From assembly GCF_007830515.1 (NCBI RefSeq), contig NZ_VLKT01000010.1, positions 62,001 through 126,000 on the forward strand: a DNA stretch of 64,000 bases, in the 5' to 3' direction. Source of the stretch: Mesorhizobium tianshanense. GTDB taxonomy: Bacteria; Pseudomonadota; Alphaproteobacteria; Rhizobiales; Rhizobiaceae. This document shows positions 24,233 to 32,846 of this stretch, in pieces. A model generated the notes under the pieces. It saw only the letters and a list, made by a program, of their open reading frames with translations. It had not been told where the DNA came from and did no database searches. The position numbers and the translations under genes are program-made. Within the stretch, counting starts at the first letter, position 1, and each line of letters begins with the position of its first letter.

Positions 24233-24949
24233 CTATTCGCGCTCGCCGGTGAAGTTCAGCAGCAGCTGGAAGATGTTGATGAAGTTCAGATAGAGCGAGA
24301 ATGCGCCGAAGACGGCGAGCTTCTGCTGCGATTCCGCACCGAAGTTTTCTGCATACTGCTCCTTGATCGTCTGCGTGTCCCAGGCAGTGAGCCCGATGAA
24401 GACGGCGATGCCGATCACCGAAATGGCGAACTGAAGCGCGGTCGAGCCGAGGAAGATGTTGACGAGGCTGGCAATCACCACACCGATCAGGCCCATGATC
24501 AGGAAGGACGAGAACTGGGTCAAATCACGCTTGGTCGTGTAGCCGTAGAGGCTGGTCGCGCCGAACATGGTGGCGGCGATGAAGAAGGTGCGCGCGATGC
24601 TGGTGCCGGTGAAGACCAGGAACACTGAGGCCAGCGACAGGCCCATGACCGCACAGAACGCCCAGAACATCGCCTGAGCGCCGGCTGCGGACATCGTCTG
24701 TATCTTGAACGAGAACAGCAGCACGAAAGCGAGCGGTGCCAGCATCACCACCCATTTCAACGGGCTGGAAAAGATCGGCACGTAGAGGGCTGGCGTGGAA
24801 GCCACCACAAAGGCGATCACGCCCGTAACGACGAGGCCGATGCCCATATAGTTGTAGACGCGCAGCATATGCTGGCGCAGGCCTTCGTCATAGACGGCCC
24901 CGGCTTGGGCTCCGACGCCCGTGCGGTATCCTAGGTTGGGGGTGTTCAT
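24233..24949 (-). CDS. Bax inhibitor-1 / YccA family membrane protein, 238 aa
   Basis: Seven hydrophobic segments are visible (starting near residues 32, 60, 85, 110, 145, 170 and 205). The family signature is seen in the final third, IAVFIGLTAWDTQTIKEQYA, with the conserved Asp. BI-1 proteins of the inner membrane act as pH-sensitive ion leak channels or FtsH-associated factors. The length is normal. It is preceded by the anti-sigma gene on the same strand, about 20 bases away, so it may be co-transcribed with the sigma/anti-sigma pair. Confidence 0.9.
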   Translation of the reverse strand: MNTPNLGYRTGVGAQAGAVYDEGLRQHMLRVYNYMGIGLVVTGVIAFVVASTPALYVPIFSSPLKWVVMLAPLAFVLLFSFKIQTMSAAGAQAMFWAFCAVMGLSLASVFLVFTGTSIARTFFIAATMFGATSLYGYTTKRDLTQFSSFLIMGLIGVVIASLVNIFLGSTALQFAISVIGIAVFIGLTAWDTQTIKEQYAENFGAESQQKLAVFGAFSLYLNFINIFQLLLNFTGERE

Positions 24950-24970
24950 GCGAATTCTCCTTGGTGAGGG

Positions 24971-25747
24971 TCAGTAAAGCGTTTTGGCGAGCGTTTCCGC
25001 GGCGCGATCGAGGTCGCGGACATCGCTTCGAGCGACGACCGCGTAGGCGACCTCCCCGACCTGGAAATAAGCCGAGGAAATTTCATCCGAGGGGGCGATG
25101 GTCGGCTGGACCACGTCGAACGTTCCGGGCCTGATCGCGAAGAGCGACACCAGTCCCAGGTCCCGTGTTTCGACAGCCATCTCGACGCTCGGGCCGAACT
25201 GCGACGGATAGATCTGCACGTCACGGACCTTCCAGTCCTTCGGCAGCGATGGCATGACGATCGCCGTGGCGGCGCGGATTTCGTCCGCATCGTAGTCCGG
25301 CGCTTCGAGTTGGGAAGACATGGCCTCGCGCATGATCGTCGTCCTGTGTGCCCGGACCGCCTCCTCCAGATAGACGGGCGGCTGGGTCGAGGCGACGACT
25401 TTCGTCACCGAAATCGGCCCGACGATCCCATTCGCCAACCAGCCCGCAGCCACCAACACTGCGACCGTCGCTGCCCGCTGCAACGTGCCTAAAACGCGGC
25501 CCCGGGCCAGCCCCCGTTCCAGCCGCCGCGCCGCATCGGCCGTCGCCGGTCGCGCCATGCCCTTGGACCCGGCAAGCGCCATGCGCAGTTCGTCGCGCGT
25601 CCTGAGGTCGGACATCACGCGCGCGGCCGCCTCCGGACGGGCGGAAAGAAACGCCTCGACCTCGATGCGGCGGGCAACGTCCAGCTGGTCGTCGACATAG
25701 GCGTCGAGGTCGGCATCGGTCACCGGGTCGCGCAATTCGTTCATCAC
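24971..25747 (-). CDS. Transmembrane anti-sigma factor, 258 aa
   Basis: The cytoplasmic N-terminus (about residues 1-85) has the anti-sigma zinc-finger-like layout, LRDPVTDADLDAYVDDQLDV then EAFLSARPEAAARV, but without the full HxxxCxxC cluster. A single membrane span follows (AATVAVLVAAGWLANGIVGP, about 92-111), then a periplasmic domain of about 145 residues. Its start overlaps the sigma gene stop as ATGA, so it should hold that sigma factor at the membrane until a periplasmic signal arrives. Confidence 0.85.
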   Translation of the reverse strand: MMNELRDPVTDADLDAYVDDQLDVARRIEVEAFLSARPEAAARVMSDLRTRDELRMALAGSKGMARPATADAARRLERGLARGRVLGTLQRAATVAVLVAAGWLANGIVGPISVTKVVASTQPPVYLEEAVRAHRTTIMREAMSSQLEAPDYDADEIRAATAIVMPSLPKDWKVRDVQIYPSQFGPSVEMAVETRDLGLVSLFAIRPGTFDVVQPTIAPSDEISSAYFQVGEVAYAVVARSDVRDLDRAAETLAKTLY

Positions 25748-26262
25748 GGACCTCCCACGATCCTGAGGTGGCTTTTCGCACGTACCGGCAATTTGTCCTC
25801 CATCTCGCGGAGCGCCGCACGCGCCCGGCCGATGCGCGACATCAGCGTTCCCAACGGCACGCCGCTGGCCTCGGCCGCCTGGCTGTAGGTAAGTCCCTCG
25901 ATGGCGACGAGATGCAGCGCCGAACGCTGCTCTTCCGGCAATTTGAAAAAGGCTTCGCGCACCTGTGCCAGGCGGACGGAATGTTCCTGAGGGGCCTGCA
26001 TACTGGCGTCGGCAAGGTACTCGGCCTGCTCGACACGCACCGCTTCAGACTTGCGGGACCGCAAACGGTCGATGAAAGCGTTGTGGACGATCGACAGCAG
26101 CCATGCGCGCAGGTTTCCGCCGGATCTGAAGGTGCCGCGCCGCTCATAGGCACGCACCAGCGCGTCATGCACCAGATCCTCTGCTTCGGCGCTATCGCGC
26201 GTCAGCGAACGCGCGTAGCGCCGCAGGGAACCAAGCTGCCCTATGATATCGAAGCGTGGCAT
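25744..26262 (-). CDS. ECF RNA polymerase sigma factor, 172 aa
   Basis: Region 2 is visible in RRYARSLTRDSAEAEDLVHD and GNLRAWLLSIVHNAFIDRLR, region 4 in PEEQRSALHLVAIEGLTYSQ and AAEASGVPLGTLMSRIGRAR, which includes the HTH that reads the -35 element. The start ATG 26262 has GAGGG about six bases upstream; longer frames to 26364 exist. It is translationally coupled to its anti-sigma factor. The cognate promoter could not be identified; it is not the EcfG consensus partner by context, since no PhyR or NepR gene is adjacent. Confidence 0.9.
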   Translation of the reverse strand: MPRFDIIGQLGSLRRYARSLTRDSAEAEDLVHDALVRAYERRGTFRSGGNLRAWLLSIVHNAFIDRLRSRKSEAVRVEQAEYLADASMQAPQEHSVRLAQVREAFFKLPEEQRSALHLVAIEGLTYSQAAEASGVPLGTLMSRIGRARAALREMEDKLPVRAKSHLRIVGGP

Positions 26263-26623
26263 CGACCCTCTCATGTCCTGTTTACGGAGCATGGCAGGTT
26301 TTAATCCCGCTCCTCGAGTTTTTTTCGATCCGGGAAGGTCATCGCCGCTCGGGCTTACCCCCAAGGACAGGCCTCATCCGAGCGGCGGTCACCATCGCAT
26401 CGCGCCAACCAGCTGAGGGGGTCGACGGCATCGTTCACAATGTCAGGGCGAGGAGATCGTCCGGGATTTCGATGTTTGCACCTGAATTAATTTGTGACGC
26501 GGAGAACCCCGAAGATGTCATCTTTCTCGGGCACTTGGGCGTTATAGGCAGGAAACATTCGCCACGTTCCTTCGCCGACGGTTCTTTTTGAGCCCGCCTC
26601 GTTCAACCAATCATAGCCCCAAC
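26263..26623. other. Divergent intergenic region between the ECF sigma gene and opgC
   Basis: About 360 bases without a convincing gene. It should hold the sigma operon promoter and the opgC promoter; no consensus could be picked out by eye. Confidence 0.4.
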
Positions 26624-27781
26624 ATGACAAGCAATGCGCCAACCCAGCGGGATACCCGCATCGATGTCTTCCGCGCGCTGGCGCTGCTGACGATATTCGT
26701 CAATCATGTGCCGGGGACGATCTTCGAGTATTTTACGCACAAGAATTTCGGCTTTTCCGATTCGGCCGAAGCCTTCGTGCTGATTTCAGGGATTGCCGTT
26801 GGGCTCGCCTATGGACTGAAGTTCCAGCCGGGGAACCGGTTGCTCATCACCCTGAAAGCCTGGCGGCGCGCCGGCGTTCTCTATGTCACCCACATCATGA
26901 CCACGGTGGTGACGCTGGCGGTCTTCTCGGCGGCTGCATTGCATTTCTCGCGGCCCGATCTTTTGAAGCTGATCAACATCCAGATGATCATCGAGGACAC
27001 GCCGGAAGCGCTGCTCGGCATTGCCACGCTCGGCCATCAGATCGGCTACAACAACATTCTTTCCATGTACGCCGTCGTACTTCTGATGATGCCGCTTTTC
27101 CTGTGGATCGGCACCTTCAGCCTGCGCCTGATGCTTGCTGCGTCCGCGCTTCTCTGGCTCATCGCCGGCATTTTCCAGATCGCCCCTTCGAACTTTCCCG
27201 GCGACGGCTTCTGGTTCCTGAACCCGCTCTCCTGGCAGTTTCTGTTCGTCATCGGGATCGCCGGCATGCTGCACGTCAAGCGCGGCGGCGAAATCCGCTT
27301 CAACTGTATGATGGCGAGCGCGGCCGTCGGGTATCTGGTCGGCGCGCTGATTTGGGTGCGGCTGCCGCTGTGGGGCATCGAGACCGCCTCCGGCCTGCCT
27401 ACCGTGCTGACCGGCTTCGACAAGACATTCCTGTCGGCGTCGCGGCTCATGCACATTCTGGCGATCGCCTATCTGATTGTGGCGATCCCGACGCTTTCCA
27501 ACCTGGCGAGGACTGGCCCCGGCCATCCGTTCGCGGTTCTCGGCAAGCATTCGCTGCCGGTCTTCATCGCCGGAACGATCCTCGCCATGATCGCGCAGGT
27601 CATGAAGGTCGTCAGTCCGGGCGGGCTCCCCTACGACACGATCCTGATCTCTACGGGCATCGCGCTGCAGTTCGGCTTCGCCTATTATCTCGAATGGTTG
27701 CCGCGGATCGGTTGGAGCGGCAAGAAGCTGCAACCTGTCGCTGCCTTGCCGTCCGCTGCGGCCCTCAGGCCGGCGTCATAG
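26624..27781 (+). CDS. opgC: OpgC family membrane protein (osmoregulated periplasmic glucan succinyltransferase-like), 385 aa
   Basis: About ten membrane segments cover nearly the whole protein. The N-terminus DTRIDVFRALALLTIFVNHV carries the acyltransferase-like R-x-D-x-x-R-A-L with the family His, followed by FGFSDSAEAFVLISG, a strong OpgC_C marker. OpgC adds succinyl groups to cyclic beta-glucans in the periplasm, giving them charge; in rhizobia these glucans matter for low-osmolarity growth and nodulation. The start is ATG 26624. No glucan synthase gene is adjacent. Confidence 0.85.
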   Translation: MTSNAPTQRDTRIDVFRALALLTIFVNHVPGTIFEYFTHKNFGFSDSAEAFVLISGIAVGLAYGLKFQPGNRLLITLKAWRRAGVLYVTHIMTTVVTLAVFSAAALHFSRPDLLKLINIQMIIEDTPEALLGIATLGHQIGYNNILSMYAVVLLMMPLFLWIGTFSLRLMLAASALLWLIAGIFQIAPSNFPGDGFWFLNPLSWQFLFVIGIAGMLHVKRGGEIRFNCMMASAAVGYLVGALIWVRLPLWGIETASGLPTVLTGFDKTFLSASRLMHILAIAYLIVAIPTLSNLARTGPGHPFAVLGKHSLPVFIAGTILAMIAQVMKVVSPGGLPYDTILISTGIALQFGFAYYLEWLPRIGWSGKKLQPVAALPSAAALRPAS

Positions 27782-27911
27782 AACGGCAGAATAGCTGACA
27801 GGCGGAAAGCCGCATTTGCTAGGGTTGGCGACTTTCAGCCTGGCGCAAATGAAACCGCTGGCGCAGCACGACCGATTTGCGTATCACTCCGCCGCAAACG
27901 GAACCGCGCCG

Positions 27912-29096
27912 ATGTTCGAAGACCTCCAGCCTGCCCCAGCCGACAAGATCCTTGCCTTGATCGGCCTCTATCGCGCCGATCCCCGCCCCGACAAGGTCGA
28001 CCTCGGCGTCGGCGTCTATAAGGATCGCGATGGCAAGACGCCGGTGATGCGTGCCGTGCGCGAAGCCGAAAAGCGATTGCTGCAGAGCCAGGATACCAAG
28101 ACCTATCTCGGCCTTGCCGGCGATGCCGGCTTCAACACCGCGATGGCGAGGCTGGTCTTTGGCCCCGCGGCCGACCTGACGCGCATCCGTGCGGCGCAGG
28201 CGCCGGGCGGCTCAGGCGCGCTGCGGCTGGCGGCCGAACTGCTCAAGAGGACGCGATCCGACGCGACGATCTGGCTGTCGGACCCGACATGGCCGAACCA
28301 CATGCCGGTGATGCGCGCCGCCGGCCTGCAGATACGCGAATATCCCTATTTCGACGCCGCCTGGGGTACGGTTCGCTTCGCGGACATGATGAGCGCGCTG
28401 GCGACCGCCAAGAGCGGCGACGTGGTGCTGCTGCATGGCTGTTGCCACAATCCGACAGGCGCCAATCTGGACGAAGCGCAGTGGGCTGAAATAGCCGACC
28501 TTGTCGTCGAGCGCGGCCTGCTGCCTTTTGTCGACATTGCCTATCAGGGTTTTGGCGAAGGCCTCGACGCCGATGCCGCCGGGTTGCGCCTCCTGGCCGA
28601 AAAAGTTCCGGAAATGGTCGTCGCCTCGAGCTGCTCGAAAAACTTTGCCGTCTATCGCGACCGCGTCGGCGCGGCGATGATCCTGGCAAAAGACAGCGCG
28701 CAAGCGGAGGTGGCGATGGGCCAGATGCTGTCGGCGGCGCGCGCCATGTACTCGATGCCGCCAGACCACGGCGCGGCCGCGGTGCGCATCGTGCTTGAAG
28801 ACACCACGCTGCGCGCCGACTGGGAAGCAGAGCTCGAGGAGATGCGCCTGCGCATGCTGCGGCTTCGGGTGCAGTTCGCCGAGGCGCTGCGGCGGCAGTC
28901 CAATTCCGACCGCTTCGATTTCGTCGCCAGTCATCGCGGCATGTTTTCCCGGCTTGGGCTGTCCGAGGCGCAGGTCGAGCGGCTGCGCGCCGAGCACGGC
29001 GTCTATATGGTCGGCGACAGCCGCATCAACGTCGCCGGCCTGCCGGAAGACGGGATGGACGCGCTTGCCAAGGCAATCGTCTCCGTACTCGATTGA
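27912..29096 (+). CDS. Aromatic amino acid / aspartate aminotransferase (class I, PLP), 394 aa
   Basis: The tyrB/aspC subclass Ia pattern is strong: VDLGVGVYKDRDGKTPVMRA near the start, PGGSGALRLAAEL, the Asn-containing HGCCHNPTGANLD, FVDIAYQGFGEGL, and the PLP lysine in ASSCSKNFAVYRDRVG (Lys about 246). It transfers the amino group of tyrosine, phenylalanine or aspartate to 2-oxoglutarate. The start is taken at ATG 27912, since MFEDLQPAPADKIL is the family N-terminus; upstream in-frame codons have no such match. Confidence 0.9.
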   Translation: MFEDLQPAPADKILALIGLYRADPRPDKVDLGVGVYKDRDGKTPVMRAVREAEKRLLQSQDTKTYLGLAGDAGFNTAMARLVFGPAADLTRIRAAQAPGGSGALRLAAELLKRTRSDATIWLSDPTWPNHMPVMRAAGLQIREYPYFDAAWGTVRFADMMSALATAKSGDVVLLHGCCHNPTGANLDEAQWAEIADLVVERGLLPFVDIAYQGFGEGLDADAAGLRLLAEKVPEMVVASSCSKNFAVYRDRVGAAMILAKDSAQAEVAMGQMLSAARAMYSMPPDHGAAAVRIVLEDTTLRADWEAELEEMRLRMLRLRVQFAEALRRQSNSDRFDFVASHRGMFSRLGLSEAQVERLRAEHGVYMVGDSRINVAGLPEDGMDALAKAIVSVLD

Positions 29097-29180
29097 GGCG
29101 CTGCGCAACGCTGTGGACAATCGCCTCTCCCCGTCCGACGGCGTTGGCTACGCGGCCGGACGCAGGCTAGCATCCGGCCG

Positions 29181-30005
29181 ATGAAACCCTCGAAAGATAT
29201 TTCCCGGCTGATCGAGATCATGGCGGCGCTGCGGGCGCCGGAAACCGGCTGTCCGTGGGACATCGAGCAGGATTTTTCGACCATCGCGCCTTACACGATC
29301 GAGGAAGCCTACGAGGTGGCGGACACCATCGCGCGCGGCGACCTGGATGATCTGCGCGACGAGCTCGGCGATCTGCTGCTGCAGGTCGTCTACCATGCGC
29401 AGATGGCCGAGGAAGCCGGTGAATTCGCCTTTGGCGACGTGGTCCAGGCCATCACCACAAAAATGATCCGCCGCCATCCGCATGTCTTCGGCGACGAGAA
29501 GGCGCGCAGTGCCGGCATGGCCAAGGGCATGTGGGAGAAGATCAAGGCCGAGGAAAAGGCGGAAAAGCGAAACGCCCGCCTCGCCCGCGGGCACGATCCG
29601 GAGGATCATGGCAAGGGTTTTCTGGACGGCATCCCGGTCGCCCTGCCCGCTTTGACCCGGGCGCTCAAGCTGCAGGAAAAAGCGGCTCGCGTCGGCTTCG
29701 ACTGGAGCGAGGCCACGTCGATCCTCGACAAGATCGAGGAAGAGATCGGCGAGTTGCGCGAGGCCCTTTCAAAGGGCGATACGGCTTCGATCAAGGACGA
29801 GTTCGGCGACATGCTGTTTGCCATCGTCAATCTCGGACGTCATCTCAAGGTCGATTCCGAAGCGGCGCTCAGCGGCACCAACGAGAAATTCCGGTCGCGG
29901 TTCCACCATGTCGAGCAAGCGCTGGAAGCGTCCGGAAACACGCTGGAAAAGGCGACGCTGGACGAGATGGAGATGCTCTGGCAGCAAGCCAAGAGCGCGA
30001 AATAA
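29181..30005 (+). CDS. mazG: Nucleoside triphosphate pyrophosphohydrolase MazG, 274 aa
   Basis: Two MazG repeats: the first with CPWDIEQDFSTIAPYTIEEA and EVADTIARGDLDDLRDELGD, the second with KIEEEIGELREAL and DEFGDMLFAIVNLGRH. Both carry the EExxE and ExxD metal sites, as in the full-length housekeeping enzyme. It hydrolyses NTPs and dNTPs to NMPs and pyrophosphate, cleaning the nucleotide pool and affecting the stringent response. The length is normal. It is convergent with hflX, a common rhizobial arrangement. Confidence 0.94.
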   Translation: MKPSKDISRLIEIMAALRAPETGCPWDIEQDFSTIAPYTIEEAYEVADTIARGDLDDLRDELGDLLLQVVYHAQMAEEAGEFAFGDVVQAITTKMIRRHPHVFGDEKARSAGMAKGMWEKIKAEEKAEKRNARLARGHDPEDHGKGFLDGIPVALPALTRALKLQEKAARVGFDWSEATSILDKIEEEIGELREALSKGDTASIKDEFGDMLFAIVNLGRHLKVDSEAALSGTNEKFRSRFHHVEQALEASGNTLEKATLDEMEMLWQQAKSAK

Positions 30006-30011
30006 CCGCGA

Positions 30012-31403
30012 TTACCCGTTGTTTTTACGGTTCAATCGACTTTCGACCTCGTCGCGCGCGCTTTGCGTCGCCTTGAGCGAGACGGTCAAGCTGCCGTCCT
30101 CGTTGTCGGTGCGCGAGACGATGTCGCCATTGCGGTAGAGCCAGTCGACGAGCCCGAGCTGGTCAGGCTTGAGCGTGACGGTCAGCGTTTGCAGTTCGCC
30201 TGAAACTCTTGCCTCAATGATCGCCTTCAGCACATCGATGCCCTCGCCGGTGGCGGCCGATATGGCAATCGGCGGTGCCTTCTTGCCGTCGATGCCGTCG
30301 GCGAGCAACCGCGCCCGGTTGCCTTCATCGAGCCGGTCGATCTTGTTCCACACTTCGATGACGCGCTTGGTGTCGCCGGCATCGACGCCGAGATCGGCGA
30401 GGATGCGCTCGACATCCTCGGCCTGGGCTGCCGTGTCAGGGTCCGAAATATCGCGCAGATGGATGACGAGATCGGCCTCGACCACTTCTTCCAGCGTGGC
30501 CCGGAAGGCCGCGATCAGATGCGTCGGCAGGTCCGAAATGAAGCCGACCGTGTCCGAAAGGATGACCGGCGTGCCGTGCGGCAGTCGCACCCGACGCAGT
30601 GTCGGATCGAGCGTGGCAAACAGCATGTCCTCGGCCAGCACCCCTGCTCCGGTCAGCCTGTTGAACAGCGTCGACTTGCCAGCGTTGGTATAGCCGACGA
30701 TCGCCACCACCGGAAAAGGCACCTTCTTGCGCTTGGCGCGGTGCAGATCGCGGGTGCGCCGCACGGTTTCCAGCTCGTGCTTCAGCTTGTTGATCTTGTC
30801 CTGCAGGACACGGCGGTCCGATTCGATCTGCGTTTCGCCAGGGCCGCCGAGGAAACCGGCACCGCCGCGCTGGCGCTCGAGGTGGGTCCAGCTTCGCACG
30901 AGCCGGCCCTTCTGATAGTTGAGGTGCGCAAGATCGACCTGCAGCGTGCCTTCCTTGGTGCGTGCGCGCTCGCCGAAAATCTCGAGGATCAGCCCGGTGC
31001 GATCCAGTACCTTGGCGTTCAACTCCTTCTCGAGATTGCGCTGCTGCACCGGCGTCAGGGGATGATCGACGATGACCAGTTCGGCATGGCCCTCTTTGAC
31101 GATCTCGGCGAACTCCGCAACCTTGCCGCTGCCGAGCAAGGTCGCAGGGCGCGGATCATTGACCGTCACCACCGCGGTATGGATCGGGTCGAGGTCAATG
31201 GCTTGTGCAAGGCCAACCGCCTCGTCGTGGCGGGCCTCGGCGGAACGCGTCAGGCGCGGACGATTCGTATCTTCGTCGCCGCGCGGCTGGCGGGTAAGCA
31301 CGGGTATGATGACCACGGCCCGGGTCGGGCCTTCGGCTTCCACCCCCGGCTGATATGCTGGTTTTCCGCGAACGCTACGGTCCGCGTCTTTGTTACGTGC
31401 CAA
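30012..31403 (-). CDS. hflX: GTPase HflX, 463 aa
   Basis: Ribosome-associated GTPase that splits stalled 70S ribosomes under stress. The N-terminal HflX domain ends with the conserved GGPGETQIESDRR loop; the G domain has GYTNAGKSTLFNRL (G1), SDTVGFISDLP (G3) and NKID (G4). A TTG start at 31403 directly follows the hfq stop, suggesting translational coupling; no better start exists before the conserved VVIIPVL. The hfq-hflX pair is standard in alphaproteobacteria. Confidence 0.94.
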   Translation of the reverse strand: MARNKDADRSVRGKPAYQPGVEAEGPTRAVVIIPVLTRQPRGDEDTNRPRLTRSAEARHDEAVGLAQAIDLDPIHTAVVTVNDPRPATLLGSGKVAEFAEIVKEGHAELVIVDHPLTPVQQRNLEKELNAKVLDRTGLILEIFGERARTKEGTLQVDLAHLNYQKGRLVRSWTHLERQRGGAGFLGGPGETQIESDRRVLQDKINKLKHELETVRRTRDLHRAKRKKVPFPVVAIVGYTNAGKSTLFNRLTGAGVLAEDMLFATLDPTLRRVRLPHGTPVILSDTVGFISDLPTHLIAAFRATLEEVVEADLVIHLRDISDPDTAAQAEDVERILADLGVDAGDTKRVIEVWNKIDRLDEGNRARLLADGIDGKKAPPIAISAATGEGIDVLKAIIEARVSGELQTLTVTLKPDQLGLVDWLYRNGDIVSRTDNEDGSLTVSLKATQSARDEVESRLNRKNNG

Positions 31404-31649
31404 TCAGGCGCCCTGGCTTTCCTCACCATCGAACATCTGAACCGGCTGGCTCGGCATGATCGTGGAAATGGCGTGCTTGTAGACGAGCTGGGAATGGCCG
31501 TCGCGACGCAGCAGAACACAGAAATTGTCGAACGAAGTGACCACGCCGGTCAGCTTCACGCCATTGATGAGAAAGATGGTGAGTGGGTTTTTGCTTTTGC
31601 GAACTGAATTCAGGAACAGGTCCTGAAGATTTTGCGATCGTTCCGCCAT
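31404..31649 (-). CDS. hfq: RNA chaperone Hfq, 81 aa
   Basis: Hexameric Sm-like protein that pairs small RNAs with mRNAs. The Sm1 ([20 protein letters not shown]) and Sm2 ([16 protein letters not shown]) regions are intact, with the YKHAIST motif of the proximal RNA site and an acidic C-terminal tip. The size matches other rhizobial Hfq proteins. In these bacteria Hfq also affects nitrogen fixation gene control, which fits the nearby ntr genes. Confidence 0.97.
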   Translation of the reverse strand: MAERSQNLQDLFLNSVRKSKNPLTIFLINGVKLTGVVTSFDNFCVLLRRDGHSQLVYKHAISTIMPSQPVQMFDGEESQGA

Positions 31650-31794
31650 TGTTCTTGTCTTTCGCCGATCCCCTTCGGTTTGCAGGCCAATGCGCCAAAT
31701 TACCCGGCACGTGTCAAGCGCGCAAACACCATCTTGCCGTCAATAACGACAAGCAGAACGAGATATATTGATGTTCATTCCACCTGTGCGGTTA

Positions 31795-32655
31795 TCAGGC
31801 TGGACTTTTTTCCGCAACGTCAAAAAAGGCTTGCCGCAAGGAAAGTGTTATCGATCCCGGATGGCCGTTGGCGACGGGAGCACCGTCGATCGCCACGACC
31901 GGCATGGCGATCGTGGTCGCGGAGCTGATGAAAACCTCGCGCGCGGCCTTGGCCTCGGCGACCGAAAAGCCTCGCTCCTCGATCTTCAGGCCGAGCTTGG
32001 CGGCCACTTCGAACAGCGTGGTGCGGGTGATGCCGCGCAGTATGCCGTGCTCGGCCGGACGCGTCACCAGCACGCCATCCCTGGTGATGATCCAGGCGTT
32101 CGACGATCCACCTTCCTTGACGGTGCCGTCGGCATCGATGAACCAGGCTTCCTGGGCGCCGGCCTCCTTGGCCTTCTGCTTGGCGAGGACATTCGGCAGC
32201 AGCCCGACGGACTTGATATCGACCCGGTCCCAACGATTCTCCGGCACGGTGAGAACCTTGATCCCGCCTTCGGCCCTCTTCGCGGCAGCAGCGGGGTCGG
32301 CTTTCCTGGCGGTCACCACCAGCGACGGCTTCGTGCCCGCCGGAAAAACAAAGTCGCGGCTGGCGACGCCGCGCGTCACCTGAAGGTAGACCAGGCCATC
32401 GGTGACATGGTTGCGGCGGACCACCTCGCGCAGGATGATCGGCAACACGCCACGAGTGACCGGCCAGTCGATCGACAATTCGGTCAGCGATCGGTTCAGC
32501 CGCCCGAGATGGCGAGGCATATCGACGATGAAGCCGCGCGCCACCTCGCAGACCTCGTAGACGCCATCGGCGAACTGATAGCCACGGTCCTCGATATGCA
32601 CGAAAGCGTCGGCGTGAGCGACATAGCGCCCGTTCACATAGGCAATGCGCGGCAT
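31795..32655 (-). CDS. dat: D-amino-acid aminotransferase, 286 aa
   Basis: Class IV PLP aminotransferase. Visible markers are EDRGYQFADGVYEV (residues about 22-35), LYLQVTRG-type YLQVTRGVASRDF, the PLP lysine in RVDIKSVGLLPNVLAKQKAK, and the class IV EGGSSNAW motif. It makes D-alanine or D-glutamate for peptidoglycan from keto acids. ATG 32655 follows AGGGG; a GTG two codons earlier is an alternative. Between ntrX and hfq is its usual place in Mesorhizobium and Brucella relatives. Confidence 0.9.
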   Translation of the reverse strand: MPRIAYVNGRYVAHADAFVHIEDRGYQFADGVYEVCEVARGFIVDMPRHLGRLNRSLTELSIDWPVTRGVLPIILREVVRRNHVTDGLVYLQVTRGVASRDFVFPAGTKPSLVVTARKADPAAAAKRAEGGIKVLTVPENRWDRVDIKSVGLLPNVLAKQKAKEAGAQEAWFIDADGTVKEGGSSNAWIITRDGVLVTRPAEHGILRGITRTTLFEVAAKLGLKIEERGFSVAEAKAAREVFISSATTIAMPVVAIDGAPVANGHPGSITLSLRQAFFDVAEKSPA

Positions 32656-32679
32656 GGTCACCCCTGGAGAAGTCAGCGT

Positions 32680-32787
32680 ATGACCCCAAAAGTCGGAATC
32701 GATTTTCGGAAAGGACCATGCGCAAAAATAACAATGCTACAGCGTCCTTTGCGCGTCCCAAAAGACACGCGACGCTGTAGCGCTTTC
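32680..32787. repeat. Rhizobial intergenic palindromic repeat (family A), inverse orientation
   Basis: The reverse complement aligns along most of its length with 40356-40458: a GCGTCC-TTTTGGGACGC-like palindrome, then GCGCATG, TTTCCGAAAA-CGATTCC and an ACTTTT-GGG-TCAT end. It lies between dat and ntrX and could form an RNA hairpin in the ntr transcript. Confidence 0.65.
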
Positions 32788-32846
32788 TTATGCGATTCCG
32801 CCGCCGCCGTAACCGAAAATTGCGTGGGCCACGATTGGTTCGGCTG

